A stretch of DNA of 64,000 nt from CAYQDB01 sp964416195. GTDB lineage: Bacteria > Zixibacteria > MSB-5A5 > GN15 > FEB-12. The stretch is taken from the NCBI GenBank assembly GCA_964416195.1, contig CAYQDB010000011.1:1-64000 (forward strand). The letters are read 5' to 3'. A program made the position numbers and the translations under genes. Below the pieces are notes generated by a model. The model was not told the DNA's origin. It worked only from the letters and a program-made list of their open reading frames with translations, and did not search any database. Of the stretch, positions 9,799-18,245 are shown piece by piece. Numbering within the stretch: the stretch's first letter is position 1; every line of letters begins with the position of its first letter.

Positions 9799-9816
9799 GC
9801 AGGGCTTGTCCCTGCC
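9799..9816. repeat. Short hairpin repeat with GGGCTTGTC core
   Basis: GCAGGG and CCCTGC pair across a five-base CTTGT loop. The same GGGCTTGTC core, again flanked by pairing G/C arms, recurs at 12176-12196. Both copies sit in front of genes, outside coding sequence. Confidence 0.5.
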
Positions 9817-9916
9817 AGTAGCAAGGGGCGTCTACTTAGCAACCTGTATAATAACAATAATATGGGGGCCGGACACATAAGTCAAACCAGTCAATCCGCA
9901 GCCCGGACAATACCTG

Positions 9917-9945
9917 TTGAATCCGGGAAGGTTATGTGGTTTATT
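9917..9945 (+). promoter_or_regulatory. Weak promoter candidate for the isoaspartate methyltransferase
   Basis: TTGAAT and TTTATT are separated by 17 bases, each a four- to five-of-six match, about 58 bases before the start codon. It is only a plausible sigma-70 site. Confidence 0.35.
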
Positions 9946-10003
9946 AAAGGCAGGATATCCGCCCCTGCGAAACTGCTGAAGCACACAACGGAGGTAAGCG
10001 AAA

Positions 10004-10741
10004 ATGACTCGCGCTGTCAATAGTGCACCCGTACTGCTGATTCTCTGCACACTGGTTGCAGGTTTCGGGTCTTGTCAGGCACAGTATGGCAAGAAAACGA
10101 CCGATCTCGCAAAAGCACGCCGGGAGATGGTCGACTCACAGATAAAAACCAGAGGGATCAATGACGAACGGGTCCTGAAGGCCATGCAAAAGGTCGAGCG
10201 GCATTTGTTCGTACCAGAAAAAATACAATCGCTGGCCTACGCTGATCAACCATTACCTATTGGGGAGGGCCAGACCATCTCGCAGCCCTATATCGTAGCC
10301 ATTATGACTGAGCTATTGAATATCAAAAGTGATGAGAAAGTGCTTGAAATCGGTACCGGCTCCGGCTACCAGGCGGCGATACTGGGGGAACTTGCCGGCG
10401 AAGTATACACCATCGAGATTGTCAGGCCTCTGGCTGAACGAGCCGACAGCCTTCTGACTGGTCTAGGCTATGAAAACATAACTGTGAAATGCGGAGACGG
10501 CTATGTCGGCTGGAAAGAACATGCTCCGTTCGACGCCATCATTGTCACCTGCGCCCCGCCCAAAGTGCCCCAACCCCTGATTGAGCAACTGGCTGACGGC
10601 GGCCGAATGGTTGTGCCGGTAGGGACTTTCTGGCAGGAGCTACTGCTAATTGAAAAGAAAGGTAACAAACTAACGGAAACGACCGTCATCCCAGTGCGTT
10701 TCGTACCCATGACCGGAGAAGGCGTCAAAAAGGGGGACTGA
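10004..10741 (+). CDS. pcm: Exported protein-L-isoaspartate O-methyltransferase
   Basis: The enzyme uses S-adenosylmethionine to methylate isoaspartyl residues in damaged proteins. The SAM-binding motif I is VLEIGTGSGYQAAIL (residues about 119-133). The family motifs GEGQTISQPYIVA and DAIIVTCAPP...PLIEQL are complete, and the catalytic core matches the usual 210-220 residues. Unlike cytosolic Pcm, it has a hydrophobic N-terminal segment ending in GFGSCQA, which looks like a signal peptide with a possible lipobox cysteine at residue 24. This suggests a periplasmic or lipid-anchored repair enzyme. A strong ribosome site (GGAGG) stands 9 bases before the ATG. It is a single-gene unit. Confidence 0.92.
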   Translation: MTRAVNSAPVLLILCTLVAGFGSCQAQYGKKTTDLAKARREMVDSQIKTRGINDERVLKAMQKVERHLFVPEKIQSLAYADQPLPIGEGQTISQPYIVAIMTELLNIKSDEKVLEIGTGSGYQAAILGELAGEVYTIEIVRPLAERADSLLTGLGYENITVKCGDGYVGWKEHAPFDAIIVTCAPPKVPQPLIEQLADGGRMVVPVGTFWQELLLIEKKGNKLTETTVIPVRFVPMTGEGVKKGD

Positions 10742-11006
10742 CTCCCACTTCGTCAAGCAGACTATGTTTGGATGATCTCAAAAGGCTGCATTCGTGGATG
10801 TGAACACTTTTTTAAGTGCGGCCGTACGGGTAGACCGCAACATCCTATCGCATAGCGCATTGCACTTATCACATAATGGGTTGCTTTACGTCCCGAAGGC
10901 TCATCGTACAAACTAACTTGTAGAATGAAGCTGGCAGCACCGGTTGCGGATTCATGTGAAATGTAATATCTTTGGCCCTAAATTAGCTCACAGAAAGGAT
11001 TGAACA

Positions 11007-12146
11007 ATGAAGGATAAGCGCAACGAAATCCTCGCCCGTCTGCTCATTGACTACTCGTGTGAACTCAAGGCGGGCGAAATCCTCTACCTTGAGATCAAGG
11101 GTAAAGAGACGCTCGAACTGGGCAAACAGGTTATCCGTATTGCCACGGAGAAAGGAGCTATCCCCTTCTGGTATTACAACGACGAGTCCCTTCTCCGCCA
11201 GTGGGTCAGCACAGCGACTGACGACCAGTTCAAGAAACAGGCCGAGCTGCACCTTGAGCTAATGAAACGAGCCGACGCCTATATCGGTCTGCGAGGCTCT
11301 GATAACCCCTTCGATTTGGCTGACATCAACCCCAAACAGTTGGACAAGCAGAAGACTCTTTTCTACAAACCGGTGCATCTCGAAGAACGGGTAAAGCGCA
11401 CCAAGTGGGTGGTGCTGCGTTACCCCAACAACGCCATGGCGCAGCTTGCTGAGACCTCACAGGAGTCTTTTGAGGACTTCTATTACGAAGTCTGCTGTGC
11501 GGACTACCTTAAAATGTCCAAGGCGCAGGACAAGCTCAAGGCACTTATGGAGGCCACGGATAAAGTCCACCTCAAGGCCCCTAACACCGACCTGACATTC
11601 TCGATCAAGGGCATTCCGTGCGTCAAGTGCGACGGCACGCGCAATATCCCGGACGGCGAAGTGTACACCGCCCCGGTGCGGGACTCCGTGAACGGCACCA
11701 TTACGTACAATACCCCTTCCCTGTACGAAGGCGTGGTGTACAACGGTATCTCTTTCACATTTGAGAAGGGGAAAATCGTCAAGGCGACGGCAGACAGCAA
11801 TGTCGAGAAGCTCAACAAGATTCTTGATACCGACGAAGGCGCCCGCTACGTGGGTGAGTTTGCTATCGGCGTCAATCCGTTTATCCTGAAGCCGATGAAA
11901 GATACTTTGTTCGATGAGAAGATTGCCGGGTCTTTCCACTTCACTCCCGGCCAGTGTTATGACGAAGCTCCCAACGGCAACCAGTCGGCCATTCACTGGG
12001 ACCTGGTGCTGATACAGCGCCCCGATTATGGTGGCGGTGAAATATGGTTCGACGATAAACTGATCCGCAAGGACGGAGTCTTCACCGATCCGAATTTAGA
12101 GAAGGCCTTTTCGGCAGACAACCTGAGGTCGAGCGAGCTGGGGTAG
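11007..12146 (+). CDS. M29-family metallo-aminopeptidase
   Basis: The 379-residue length and the C-terminal metal region match the M29 (AmpS/PepS/aminopeptidase T) family, which removes N-terminal residues using two metal ions. Visible elements are the N-terminal fold with KAGEILYLEI, GEFAIGVNP near residue 290, and FTPGQCYDEAPNG followed by AIHWDLV, where the His and Asp ligands lie. There is no signal peptide, so it is probably cytoplasmic and helps peptide turnover. AGAAAGG lies before the ATG as a plausible ribosome site. The 265 bases before it hold no gene I recognise. The next gene begins about 90 bases downstream after a short repeat. Confidence 0.9.
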   Translation: MKDKRNEILARLLIDYSCELKAGEILYLEIKGKETLELGKQVIRIATEKGAIPFWYYNDESLLRQWVSTATDDQFKKQAELHLELMKRADAYIGLRGSDNPFDLADINPKQLDKQKTLFYKPVHLEERVKRTKWVVLRYPNNAMAQLAETSQESFEDFYYEVCCADYLKMSKAQDKLKALMEATDKVHLKAPNTDLTFSIKGIPCVKCDGTRNIPDGEVYTAPVRDSVNGTITYNTPSLYEGVVYNGISFTFEKGKIVKATADSNVEKLNKILDTDEGARYVGEFAIGVNPFILKPMKDTLFDEKIAGSFHFTPGQCYDEAPNGNQSAIHWDLVLIQRPDYGGGEIWFDDKLIRKDGVFTDPNLEKAFSADNLRSSELG

Positions 12147-12175
12147 TCGGCACGGCTCATGTCCTGCTCGCGTAG

Positions 12176-12196
12176 GGCGAGGGCTTGTCTCCCGCC
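12176..12196. repeat. Second copy of the GGGCTTGTC-core hairpin repeat
   Basis: GGCG and CGCC arms enclose GGGCTTGTC, like the copy near 9800. It is followed by CGCCATCTGACGGCG, another small inverted repeat. Its presence argues that the membrane TPR gene starts downstream, at 12237. Confidence 0.45.
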
Positions 12197-12236
12197 ATCT
12201 GACGGCGGACATAAAGCCTACCGCTATGCGGAATTG

Positions 12237-14318
12237 ATGAGTAAGGAACTTGGACAGACTGAGACCGCGCATTCAGAGCCTAAAAGCAGTATCTCCAACG
12301 CGGCCCTTATTCCCTTTGCGTTAGTCATCGGGCTCCATATCATCGGCGCGCTTTTTCCATCATACTCCACCTGGGGGTTCAACTACTGGAGCCTTTTCCC
12401 CCTGCCTGTGGCTCTTGGCATCCTCGCAGTTGCGCTGCTACTCATTATTCCCTCCGTCAGTTTCTCCATAGCAGCTTTTTTGGGGCGGTTGTTTGGTCCG
12501 TTGACGAGGTTCATACGAACTGGCAACCGAGTCATTCAGGCAGTTACCGTCTCGCTACTGTTGTTCTGCCTGTTCTTTCTGTTCCGTTCAAGAGCGCATG
12601 TCTACGGAGATGGCTTCTTTATTCTGGCTGCTCCCGCCAATTCCGAGGGGTTGAAATTTTTTGGCCAGTTGTATCTCCAGCCTCTCTCTATGCTGCTGGA
12701 TTACTATTCGACTCCAACATTGTCGAGTCTCTTCGCCCTGTCGACAGAAACCGCCTTCGCGATTGTCAACTGCATTGGCGGCATGGTGGGTATCTGGGCC
12801 CTGTATCGAATATCCCGTCTGCTTGCCACAGATACGACAAGTGGTTGGTTTATTTTTCTGGGTTCCCTGACCAGCGGTGCGGTGGTCCTTTTTTTCGGAT
12901 ACGTTGAACACTATACATGGGCGACATCGCTTGCGCTGTGGGCGCTGTACTTCACGATTCGGCATGTCCAAGGGCACAAGAGCGCCGGAAAGGCATTACT
13001 GTTCTCCCTTCTGGCGGCTGGTTTCCACTTGATCGTGTTGCCATATCTGGCGGTTGTGATCCTGTCGATCATCATCAAAAAATCGCCCTTTAGCAAACCG
13101 CCGTTCAGAATGTTCTCAGCGATCGTAGTGTTTGGATCCGCAGCGCTCGCCGCTTTGGTGCAATTTACCAACCTGCCGAATGTGTTTGTTCCCTTGTGGC
13201 CTCTCCCGAATAATCCATATAGTGCCTTATCGTGGGCACATCTAAAAGATGTCGTCAACCTGACAATCTTAGTGGCACCTCTTGGTGCCGCTTTCCTGAT
13301 TACAAACTTTTTTATCAAAAGACCAGATGTCGACACACCCAGCCATGAAGAAAGAATCCTTGCCAGCATTTCATTACTCACTTTTCTCGCCTCCTTCTGG
13401 ATCGACCCTACACTTGGCGCTGTGCGTGATTGGGATCTTTTATCGTTTTTCGGGTTTCCTTTATCATTATGGGGAGCATACCGTCTTTCCCACGCAGTTG
13501 CCTGCCCCCTGCTTCCCGGCAGATGGATAGTAACCGTTATTGTCGTCGGAGTGATCCATCTTGCCCCCAACCTGGCCGAAAAAAACAACCTTGAAACCGC
13601 GACCCATTACCTCGACCGGATGCTGTGGGACAGCCCACAATATCAGGTTGATTATGACAAGGCATATCGCGCCGAGGTCTGGGGATCGATTCTACGCGAC
13701 GCTGTCAGCGAACCGGACCTTGCCGTTAAGTACTTTCGGCGCTGCATAACCGCTGATACTACAAGCATAACCTCGTGGTTCTGCATCGGCGACTGGTTTA
13801 TCAGCCGGAAGGAATACGACTCGGCCGCATTCTACTTACGCCACATGGCTGCTCTGAACCCATCCAATCCAGGGTACCTGCTCAAGCTGGCTGTCGTTGA
13901 AGCCGAGGCACGCAACTATGGTACAGCCCAAGCGATCATGCGGAGCTGCGTATTTCTTGCCCCAGAGGACTATCGGTTTCAATTGGCTGCCGGACTCATT
14001 GCTTCGGCAGCTGGAAACAACGATAGAGCCTTAATCTATTACCGGACAACTCAACGGCTGGCTCCGGATGCCGACGGGTTAGCATTGAACATGGGATTGG
14101 CCTACTCCCAGTTGAAACTGTACGATTCAGCCTACGTATATCTGAAGTTGGCACAGGAAAGATCGCCCCGAGATGAATCGATCTACCGCCCCTTGCTTAC
14201 GGCCGAGATCGCATTGGGCAAACTTGAGGAAGCCCGCCGCACCTTTGAATTATTTCAACGACTGTTTCCTAACGCGCCCGGATTAGACAGCCTTATACCT
14301 GAGAACCGGAAACCGTAA
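12237..14318 (+). CDS. Polytopic membrane protein with C-terminal TPR repeats
   Basis: From the ATG at 12237 the protein is 693 residues. The first 440 or so carry about ten hydrophobic helices, with a YGDGFF motif after helix 3 reminiscent of the acidic loop of GT-C glycosyltransferases. The last 240 residues are TPR-like helix pairs containing repeated phrases such as 'YDSAAFYLRHMAALNPSNPG' and 'YDSAYVYLKLAQERSPRD'. I infer an inner-membrane protein with a periplasmic TPR tail, possibly acting on lipid-linked sugars, but this is a guess. An alternative start at 12159 would translate through an intergenic repeat and I reject it. It is followed by the convergent SDR gene. Confidence 0.8.
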   Translation: MSKELGQTETAHSEPKSSISNAALIPFALVIGLHIIGALFPSYSTWGFNYWSLFPLPVALGILAVALLLIIPSVSFSIAAFLGRLFGPLTRFIRTGNRVIQAVTVSLLLFCLFFLFRSRAHVYGDGFFILAAPANSEGLKFFGQLYLQPLSMLLDYYSTPTLSSLFALSTETAFAIVNCIGGMVGIWALYRISRLLATDTTSGWFIFLGSLTSGAVVLFFGYVEHYTWATSLALWALYFTIRHVQGHKSAGKALLFSLLAAGFHLIVLPYLAVVILSIIIKKSPFSKPPFRMFSAIVVFGSAALAALVQFTNLPNVFVPLWPLPNNPYSALSWAHLKDVVNLTILVAPLGAAFLITNFFIKRPDVDTPSHEERILASISLLTFLASFWIDPTLGAVRDWDLLSFFGFPLSLWGAYRLSHAVACPLLPGRWIVTVIVVGVIHLAPNLAEKNNLETATHYLDRMLWDSPQYQVDYDKAYRAEVWGSILRDAVSEPDLAVKYFRRCITADTTSITSWFCIGDWFISRKEYDSAAFYLRHMAALNPSNPGYLLKLAVVEAEARNYGTAQAIMRSCVFLAPEDYRFQLAAGLIASAAGNNDRALIYYRTTQRLAPDADGLALNMGLAYSQLKLYDSAYVYLKLAQERSPRDESIYRPLLTAEIALGKLEEARRTFELFQRLFPNAPGLDSLIPENRKP

Positions 14319-14371
14319 GCCTGTGCCATTATTATGACCGGCAGAACCGCTACGACGCTGCCCTACACTCG

Positions 14372-15151
14372 CTATATCAGCGCCTTGACTAAACCGCCAT
14401 CAACGGGAATCGAGGCTCCAGTTATATACGCCGCTTTCTCACTGGCCAAAAATGTTATCAACGCCGCCAGTTCTTCCGGTTTACCGATCCGTCCTGTGGG
14501 ACTGGACAAGGCAAACCCGTTTATGATTTCATCAGCGGTCTTGCCTGACATCTCGGCGCCCTTCCGTGCCAGGTCCCAGAGTCGTTCCGTTGCTGTATAA
14601 CCGGGGCACACACAGTTGGCAGTGATGCCAAAGCGGGCATAGTTGTTTGAGATCGTCTTGCAGAGCGCTACAACTCCCACCCGAAAGGTATTGGACAAAA
14701 TCAAGTTGTCGATAGGTTGGAGCACTCCTACCGACGTCATGTAGACCAGACGTCCCCAACCACGTTCCTTCATACCACTGATAACGGCCCTAGTAAGGTT
14801 GATTGCAGAATGGAGAAGCGCCCTGTCTGCTTCCTCCCAGCGCTCCTGCGGATGGTCCATCAGGTCTCCAGGGGGTGGACCCCCGGTATTCGAGACAAGA
14901 ATATCAACCCGCCCCGCCTCGCGCGTGATTCTCTCGACGTCCTCCGGTTTTGAAACGTCTCCAACCGCCAGACGGGGCTCAACTCCAGTGGCCTTGCGAA
15001 TGCTCTCCCCCGCCTTCTGAAGTCGTTTCAGATCACGCCCGTTGATAGTAACCTCTACTCCTTCCTGAGCCAGAGCCAGAGCAGCGGCGGCCCCAAGACC
15101 TGCCGATGAACCGGTAACCAGAGCCTTTTTTCCTTTTAGACCAAGTTCCAT
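14372..15151 (-). CDS. SDR family oxidoreductase lacking the usual catalytic Tyr
   Basis: A 259-residue Rossmann enzyme with TGSSAGLGAAAALALA for NAD(P) binding, a DVSKPEDVERI motif, NTGGPP in place of NNAG, a catalytic-type Ser in YMTSVGV and the C-terminal SIPVDGG. The expected YxxxK reads FRVGVVALCK: the Lys is there but the Tyr position is not a Tyr. This matches a known FabG-like subgroup with an imperfect catalytic tetrad, so the reaction may not be ordinary ketoreduction. It shares one base with the upstream M20 peptidase gene, so the two are one transcript. Confidence 0.88.
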   Translation of the reverse strand: MELGLKGKKALVTGSSAGLGAAAALALAQEGVEVTINGRDLKRLQKAGESIRKATGVEPRLAVGDVSKPEDVERITREAGRVDILVSNTGGPPPGDLMDHPQERWEEADRALLHSAINLTRAVISGMKERGWGRLVYMTSVGVLQPIDNLILSNTFRVGVVALCKTISNNYARFGITANCVCPGYTATERLWDLARKGAEMSGKTADEIINGFALSSPTGRIGKPEELAALITFLASEKAAYITGASIPVDGGLVKALI

Positions 15152-16518
15152 TATCGCCTCACTTGTGCCAGTTCAACAGGGAGTGTCGCCGCCGTCCTGC
15201 AGCCACGCTCAAAATCGACCACGCGGAAGCGCTCATTAGGTGAGTGAATATTGTCATCGCTTTGTCCGAATCCGATCAACAACGTATCCTGGCCGAGGAT
15301 CGATTTGAAGTCAGCCACTACCGGTATCGATCCCCCTTCCCTCATGAAGACGGGAGCCTTGCCGAACCCGGTCTTTATCGCCCGCCCAGCCGCTTCCAGC
15401 CACGGACCGTCGGTCGGTACCACCACCGCCCTGGCGCCGCCGTGCTTGTCCACTTTCACACGAACTGATTTTGGAGCAATCTTCTTCAGATACCTTTCGA
15501 TCTTGTTGCAAATGTCTTTAGGGTCCATGTTCGGCACCAGCCGCATAGTGATTTTACAGGAGGCCATCGACGGGATTATTGTCTTGCCGCCCTCTCCCTG
15601 GTAGCCACCGGTAATACCATTGACATCGAGCGTCGGGCGCGCCCATGTCCGCTCAAAGGTAGTAAAGCCCTTTTCTCCTTGTAAAGCTGACACACCGAGA
15701 GACTTTTTGTATGCGGCCTCACTGTAGGGAAGCTTTTTGAACTGTTGCTTCTCCCACTTGCTGAGAGGCTTCACATTCCCGTAAAACCCCGGGATGGTTA
15801 TCTTCCCGTTTCTATCATGAAGCTGGCCCACCATGGCACACAGGACATTTACAGGGTTGGCTATTGCTCCTCCAAAGCCTCCAGAATGAACATCACGATT
15901 TGGACCATAGACAAACAGCTCAACAGAGGCGATACCACGCAACCCGAATGTCACCGCCGGCAGCTTCTTGCTGAACTGCGCTGTGTCGGAGACGACTGCA
16001 ATGTCGGCTGCGAGCATCTTTTTGTTTTTGCGGATAAATACCGGTAGGTTCCCCGAGGCCGTTTCCTCTTCTCCTTCGATGAGCATTCTCACATTGATAG
16101 GGAGTAATCCGGTGCTTTTCAAGACAGCTTCCAGACCCTTTATCTGAGCAAACACCTGCCCCTTGTCATCGCAAGCCCCGCGGGAATATATATATCCACT
16201 GCGAATTTCGGGCTTAAAGGGAGGAGATTTCCACAGCTCTAATGGCTCCGGCGGTTGCACATCGTAGTGACCGTAATACAGGACCGTGGGAGCTTTCTTG
16301 TTAGCTTTGTATTCGGCATAAACCACAGGGTGCCCACCGGTAGGCATAACTCTGGATTTGAAGCCGATCCCTTTCAGGTGATCGCTCAACCACCGCGCGC
16401 AGGCCGCAACGTCCTTCTTGTGCTCGGACTTGGCCGACACCGAGGGGAAACTCAAGAACTTGAATAGGTCCTGCCTTCGCTTCTTCTCTGACTGCTTAAG
16501 ATACTGAAATGGTGTCAT
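15151..16518 (-). CDS. M20 family dipeptidase/carboxypeptidase
   Basis: The protein has the M20 two-metal site: HYDVQP with the first ligand His and Asp, GACDDKGQ with the bridging Asp, EGEEETAS with the catalytic Glu pair, and a C-terminal DDNIHSPNE with the last His. A lid/dimerisation domain sits between (residues about 200-330). The 455-residue length is typical of the CNDP-type dipeptidase subfamily. It should hydrolyse dipeptides or N-acylated amino acids in the cytoplasm, as no signal peptide is seen. AGGAG stands 8 bases before the ATG and a good promoter lies 40-70 bases upstream. It heads a two-gene operon with the SDR. Confidence 0.9.
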   Translation of the reverse strand: MTPFQYLKQSEKKRRQDLFKFLSFPSVSAKSEHKKDVAACARWLSDHLKGIGFKSRVMPTGGHPVVYAEYKANKKAPTVLYYGHYDVQPPEPLELWKSPPFKPEIRSGYIYSRGACDDKGQVFAQIKGLEAVLKSTGLLPINVRMLIEGEEETASGNLPVFIRKNKKMLAADIAVVSDTAQFSKKLPAVTFGLRGIASVELFVYGPNRDVHSGGFGGAIANPVNVLCAMVGQLHDRNGKITIPGFYGNVKPLSKWEKQQFKKLPYSEAAYKKSLGVSALQGEKGFTTFERTWARPTLDVNGITGGYQGEGGKTIIPSMASCKITMRLVPNMDPKDICNKIERYLKKIAPKSVRVKVDKHGGARAVVVPTDGPWLEAAGRAIKTGFGKAPVFMREGGSIPVVADFKSILGQDTLLIGFGQSDDNIHSPNERFRVVDFERGCRTAATLPVELAQVRR

Positions 16519-16557
16519 ACCCGGCTCTCCTAAGTATTACGGTTACATTTTTGGTAG

Positions 16558-16586
16558 AATATATGGAGAAGCAATGACAGTGTAAA
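16558..16586 (-). promoter_or_regulatory. Promoter of the M20 peptidase-SDR operon
   Basis: On the minus strand TTTACA and TATATT (each five of six to consensus) are exactly 17 bases apart. The predicted transcript start leaves a leader of about 30 bases. Confidence 0.65.
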
Positions 16587-16660
16587 GAGTGATAAGATAA
16601 ATTCCGATTCGTAAAAACGGCACAGCTTCGAGCAGTCACCAATTTCTTATACTTTTGAGG

Positions 16661-16689
16661 TTGATTCTATCCCGTTTCTCCGCTATAAT
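16661..16689 (+). promoter_or_regulatory. Promoter of the lipoprotein gene
   Basis: TTGATT, a 17-base spacer and a perfect TATAAT stand 43 bases before the start codon, which also has a GGAGA ribosome site at 16721-16725. It is divergent from the peptidase promoter about 75 bases away. Confidence 0.7.
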
Positions 16690-16731
16690 TCGATAAAGAT
16701 ACACATTCAAGTAAGAAATTGGAGAATCTTA

Positions 16732-17460
16732 ATGAAGACTCCGCTATTTCTTTTCTCCTTTATGATAGCAATCTATTTCATTTCCTGTAGCGACAATGGC
16801 CCCGGCCCGGATGGTAGTGGGCCATTGTTCGAAGCCAAAGTTGTCGATACAGCAGGTACGCCTGTGGCGGGCTTACGCATTGGAAGTATTAATCATTTCG
16901 ATTACTTGGAAAAGCCAGCCCAGGGACCAGTAGCTTGCCCCACTACAGGAATCTCGTTTGCTCTACCTAGCTCTGGTTACGTGACACTAACAATCTTCGA
17001 CTACTATAGTAATTTGGTAGAAACGCTTCTGGATAGCGCTCTGCTTGAAGCCGGCGAACACCTGGTAACATGGGACGCCAGTGGTGCAATAAGTGGCTTT
17101 TACCGCTATAGCATGTCAGCCTGGAACAATGACACCCTTACACTCTTTTCAGAAAAGTGGATGTTATTAGAGTTTGGCCCGGATGCTGTCAAGACACTTA
17201 TTGGAACAACAGACAGTAATGGCGTATTTGTTACGGACGACACCTTGCTGTTCCCTTGCCTACTCGGTGCTCCACCTACCATTACCCGGACCCATGAGTC
17301 TGGCCACATCATTGATACAATCTACGATTTCTACGAAGATACGGTGACTATCACTCTATCCGACTCCACTGAACCTGAAAAGTTTATGTATTTTGAACGA
17401 GCGCTGAAAGTAAGTCAAAATAAGTTCGAGCTTATGTGGGATACGACACAGGCTCAGTAG
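16732..17460 (+). CDS. Putative lipoprotein with FlgD-like domain
   Basis: The start is a hydrophobic signal ending in YFISCSDNG, with a lipobox-like cysteine at residue 19, followed by a Gly/Pro/Asp-rich spacer. The mature part has an Ig-like section with LTIFDYYSNLVETL and GEHLVTWDASG...GFYRYSM, the core of FlgD-like domains, here in the middle of the protein rather than at the end. It is probably anchored in the outer membrane or surface; the function is unknown. Its stop overlaps the convergent ABC permease gene by 7 bases. It has its own clear promoter and ribosome site. Confidence 0.75.
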   Translation: MKTPLFLFSFMIAIYFISCSDNGPGPDGSGPLFEAKVVDTAGTPVAGLRIGSINHFDYLEKPAQGPVACPTTGISFALPSSGYVTLTIFDYYSNLVETLLDSALLEAGEHLVTWDASGAISGFYRYSMSAWNNDTLTLFSEKWMLLEFGPDAVKTLIGTTDSNGVFVTDDTLLFPCLLGAPPTITRTHESGHIIDTIYDFYEDTVTITLSDSTEPEKFMYFERALKVSQNKFELMWDTTQAQ

Positions 17461-18245
17461 CTCTTACGCTTAAAAACAATAAGAGCAAGAATTACAAATA
17501 AGACGGCGAAAATGAGGGAGCTGTACAACGGCATCCAGCTTTCGACCGGTTTCCCCAGAGCCAGAGCATTGGCTAAGTTGCTGACCTCTCCGGTCTTTGG
17601 CACAATATAGTACAGCGTATCGACAATGTACCCGACTGGTTTGGAGTCATAAAAGCTCTTGATCTGAGTATGGTAACTCAGGATGAATTGTGCCACCCAG
17701 GCCAGAAAGGCGCCCATGATACTGATAGCACCGGAACCTGACACTATTCCTACTGTAACGATGATACTCAACCAGATGAAAAAGCTTACGAAATTGAAAG
17801 CAAAAAGGTAAAACACCTTCCAGTCAAAAAAGTTGCTCCTTAACAGCATTGTCACATATATAGCTATTCCACACAGCACGACCATTGCGCCATAGACCAC
17901 CCAGATGCCCAGCATCTTATGTAACAACAGAGCTGTCCTTGACAGCGGTTTAGATAGAAAGAAGTCCGCCCGGCCTTTGACCAGCATGTTTGGTACCAGA
18001 CCGGCTGTCGCCAGCACCGCCAAAAAGAGCACAAACGAGAGGAAAACGCTCAACGCCTTTGTAAGCGGATTCCGTAACCAGTCGGCCATGGGGGTCATGT
18101 CCATGTTCCCCTGCATCTGTATCTCAATATCAGGCTTTGGCGAAAGAAGAGAGATAACAATAGAGACAAGAACCACAGCCACAAACAGGTAAACCGTCTT
18201 GCGGTCGAACATCTCGACCACACAGTCTCTGGTGATACCTCTCAT
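17454..18245 (-). CDS. ABC transporter permease (ABC-2 type)
   Basis: A 263-residue protein with about six hydrophobic helices and no ATPase motifs, starting right after its partner ATPase with a 4-base overlap. The first helix is followed by a long periplasmic loop and then paired helices, the ABC-2 export permease pattern (NosY/YhgE-like). Together with the ATPase it should form an exporter in the inner membrane. The substrate is not readable from the sequence. It converges with the lipoprotein gene, and the stop codons overlap. Confidence 0.85.
   Translation of the reverse strand: MRGITRDCVVEMFDRKTVYLFVAVVLVSIVISLLSPKPDIEIQMQGNMDMTPMADWLRNPLTKALSVFLSFVLFLAVLATAGLVPNMLVKGRADFFLSKPLSRTALLLHKMLGIWVVYGAMVVLCGIAIYVTMLLRSNFFDWKVFYLFAFNFVSFFIWLSIIVTVGIVSGSGAISIMGAFLAWVAQFILSYHTQIKSFYDSKPVGYIVDTLYYIVPKTGEVSNLANALALGKPVESWMPLYSSLIFAVLFVILALIVFKRKSY

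Noticed and set aside
12159..12236. Upstream start for the membrane TPR protein
   Set aside because: The added residues are encoded by an intergenic repeat and are not protein-like; the ATG at 12237 is preferred.
12911..13588. Minus-strand open frame opposite the membrane TPR gene
   Set aside because: It overlaps a well-supported membrane protein and shows no family features.
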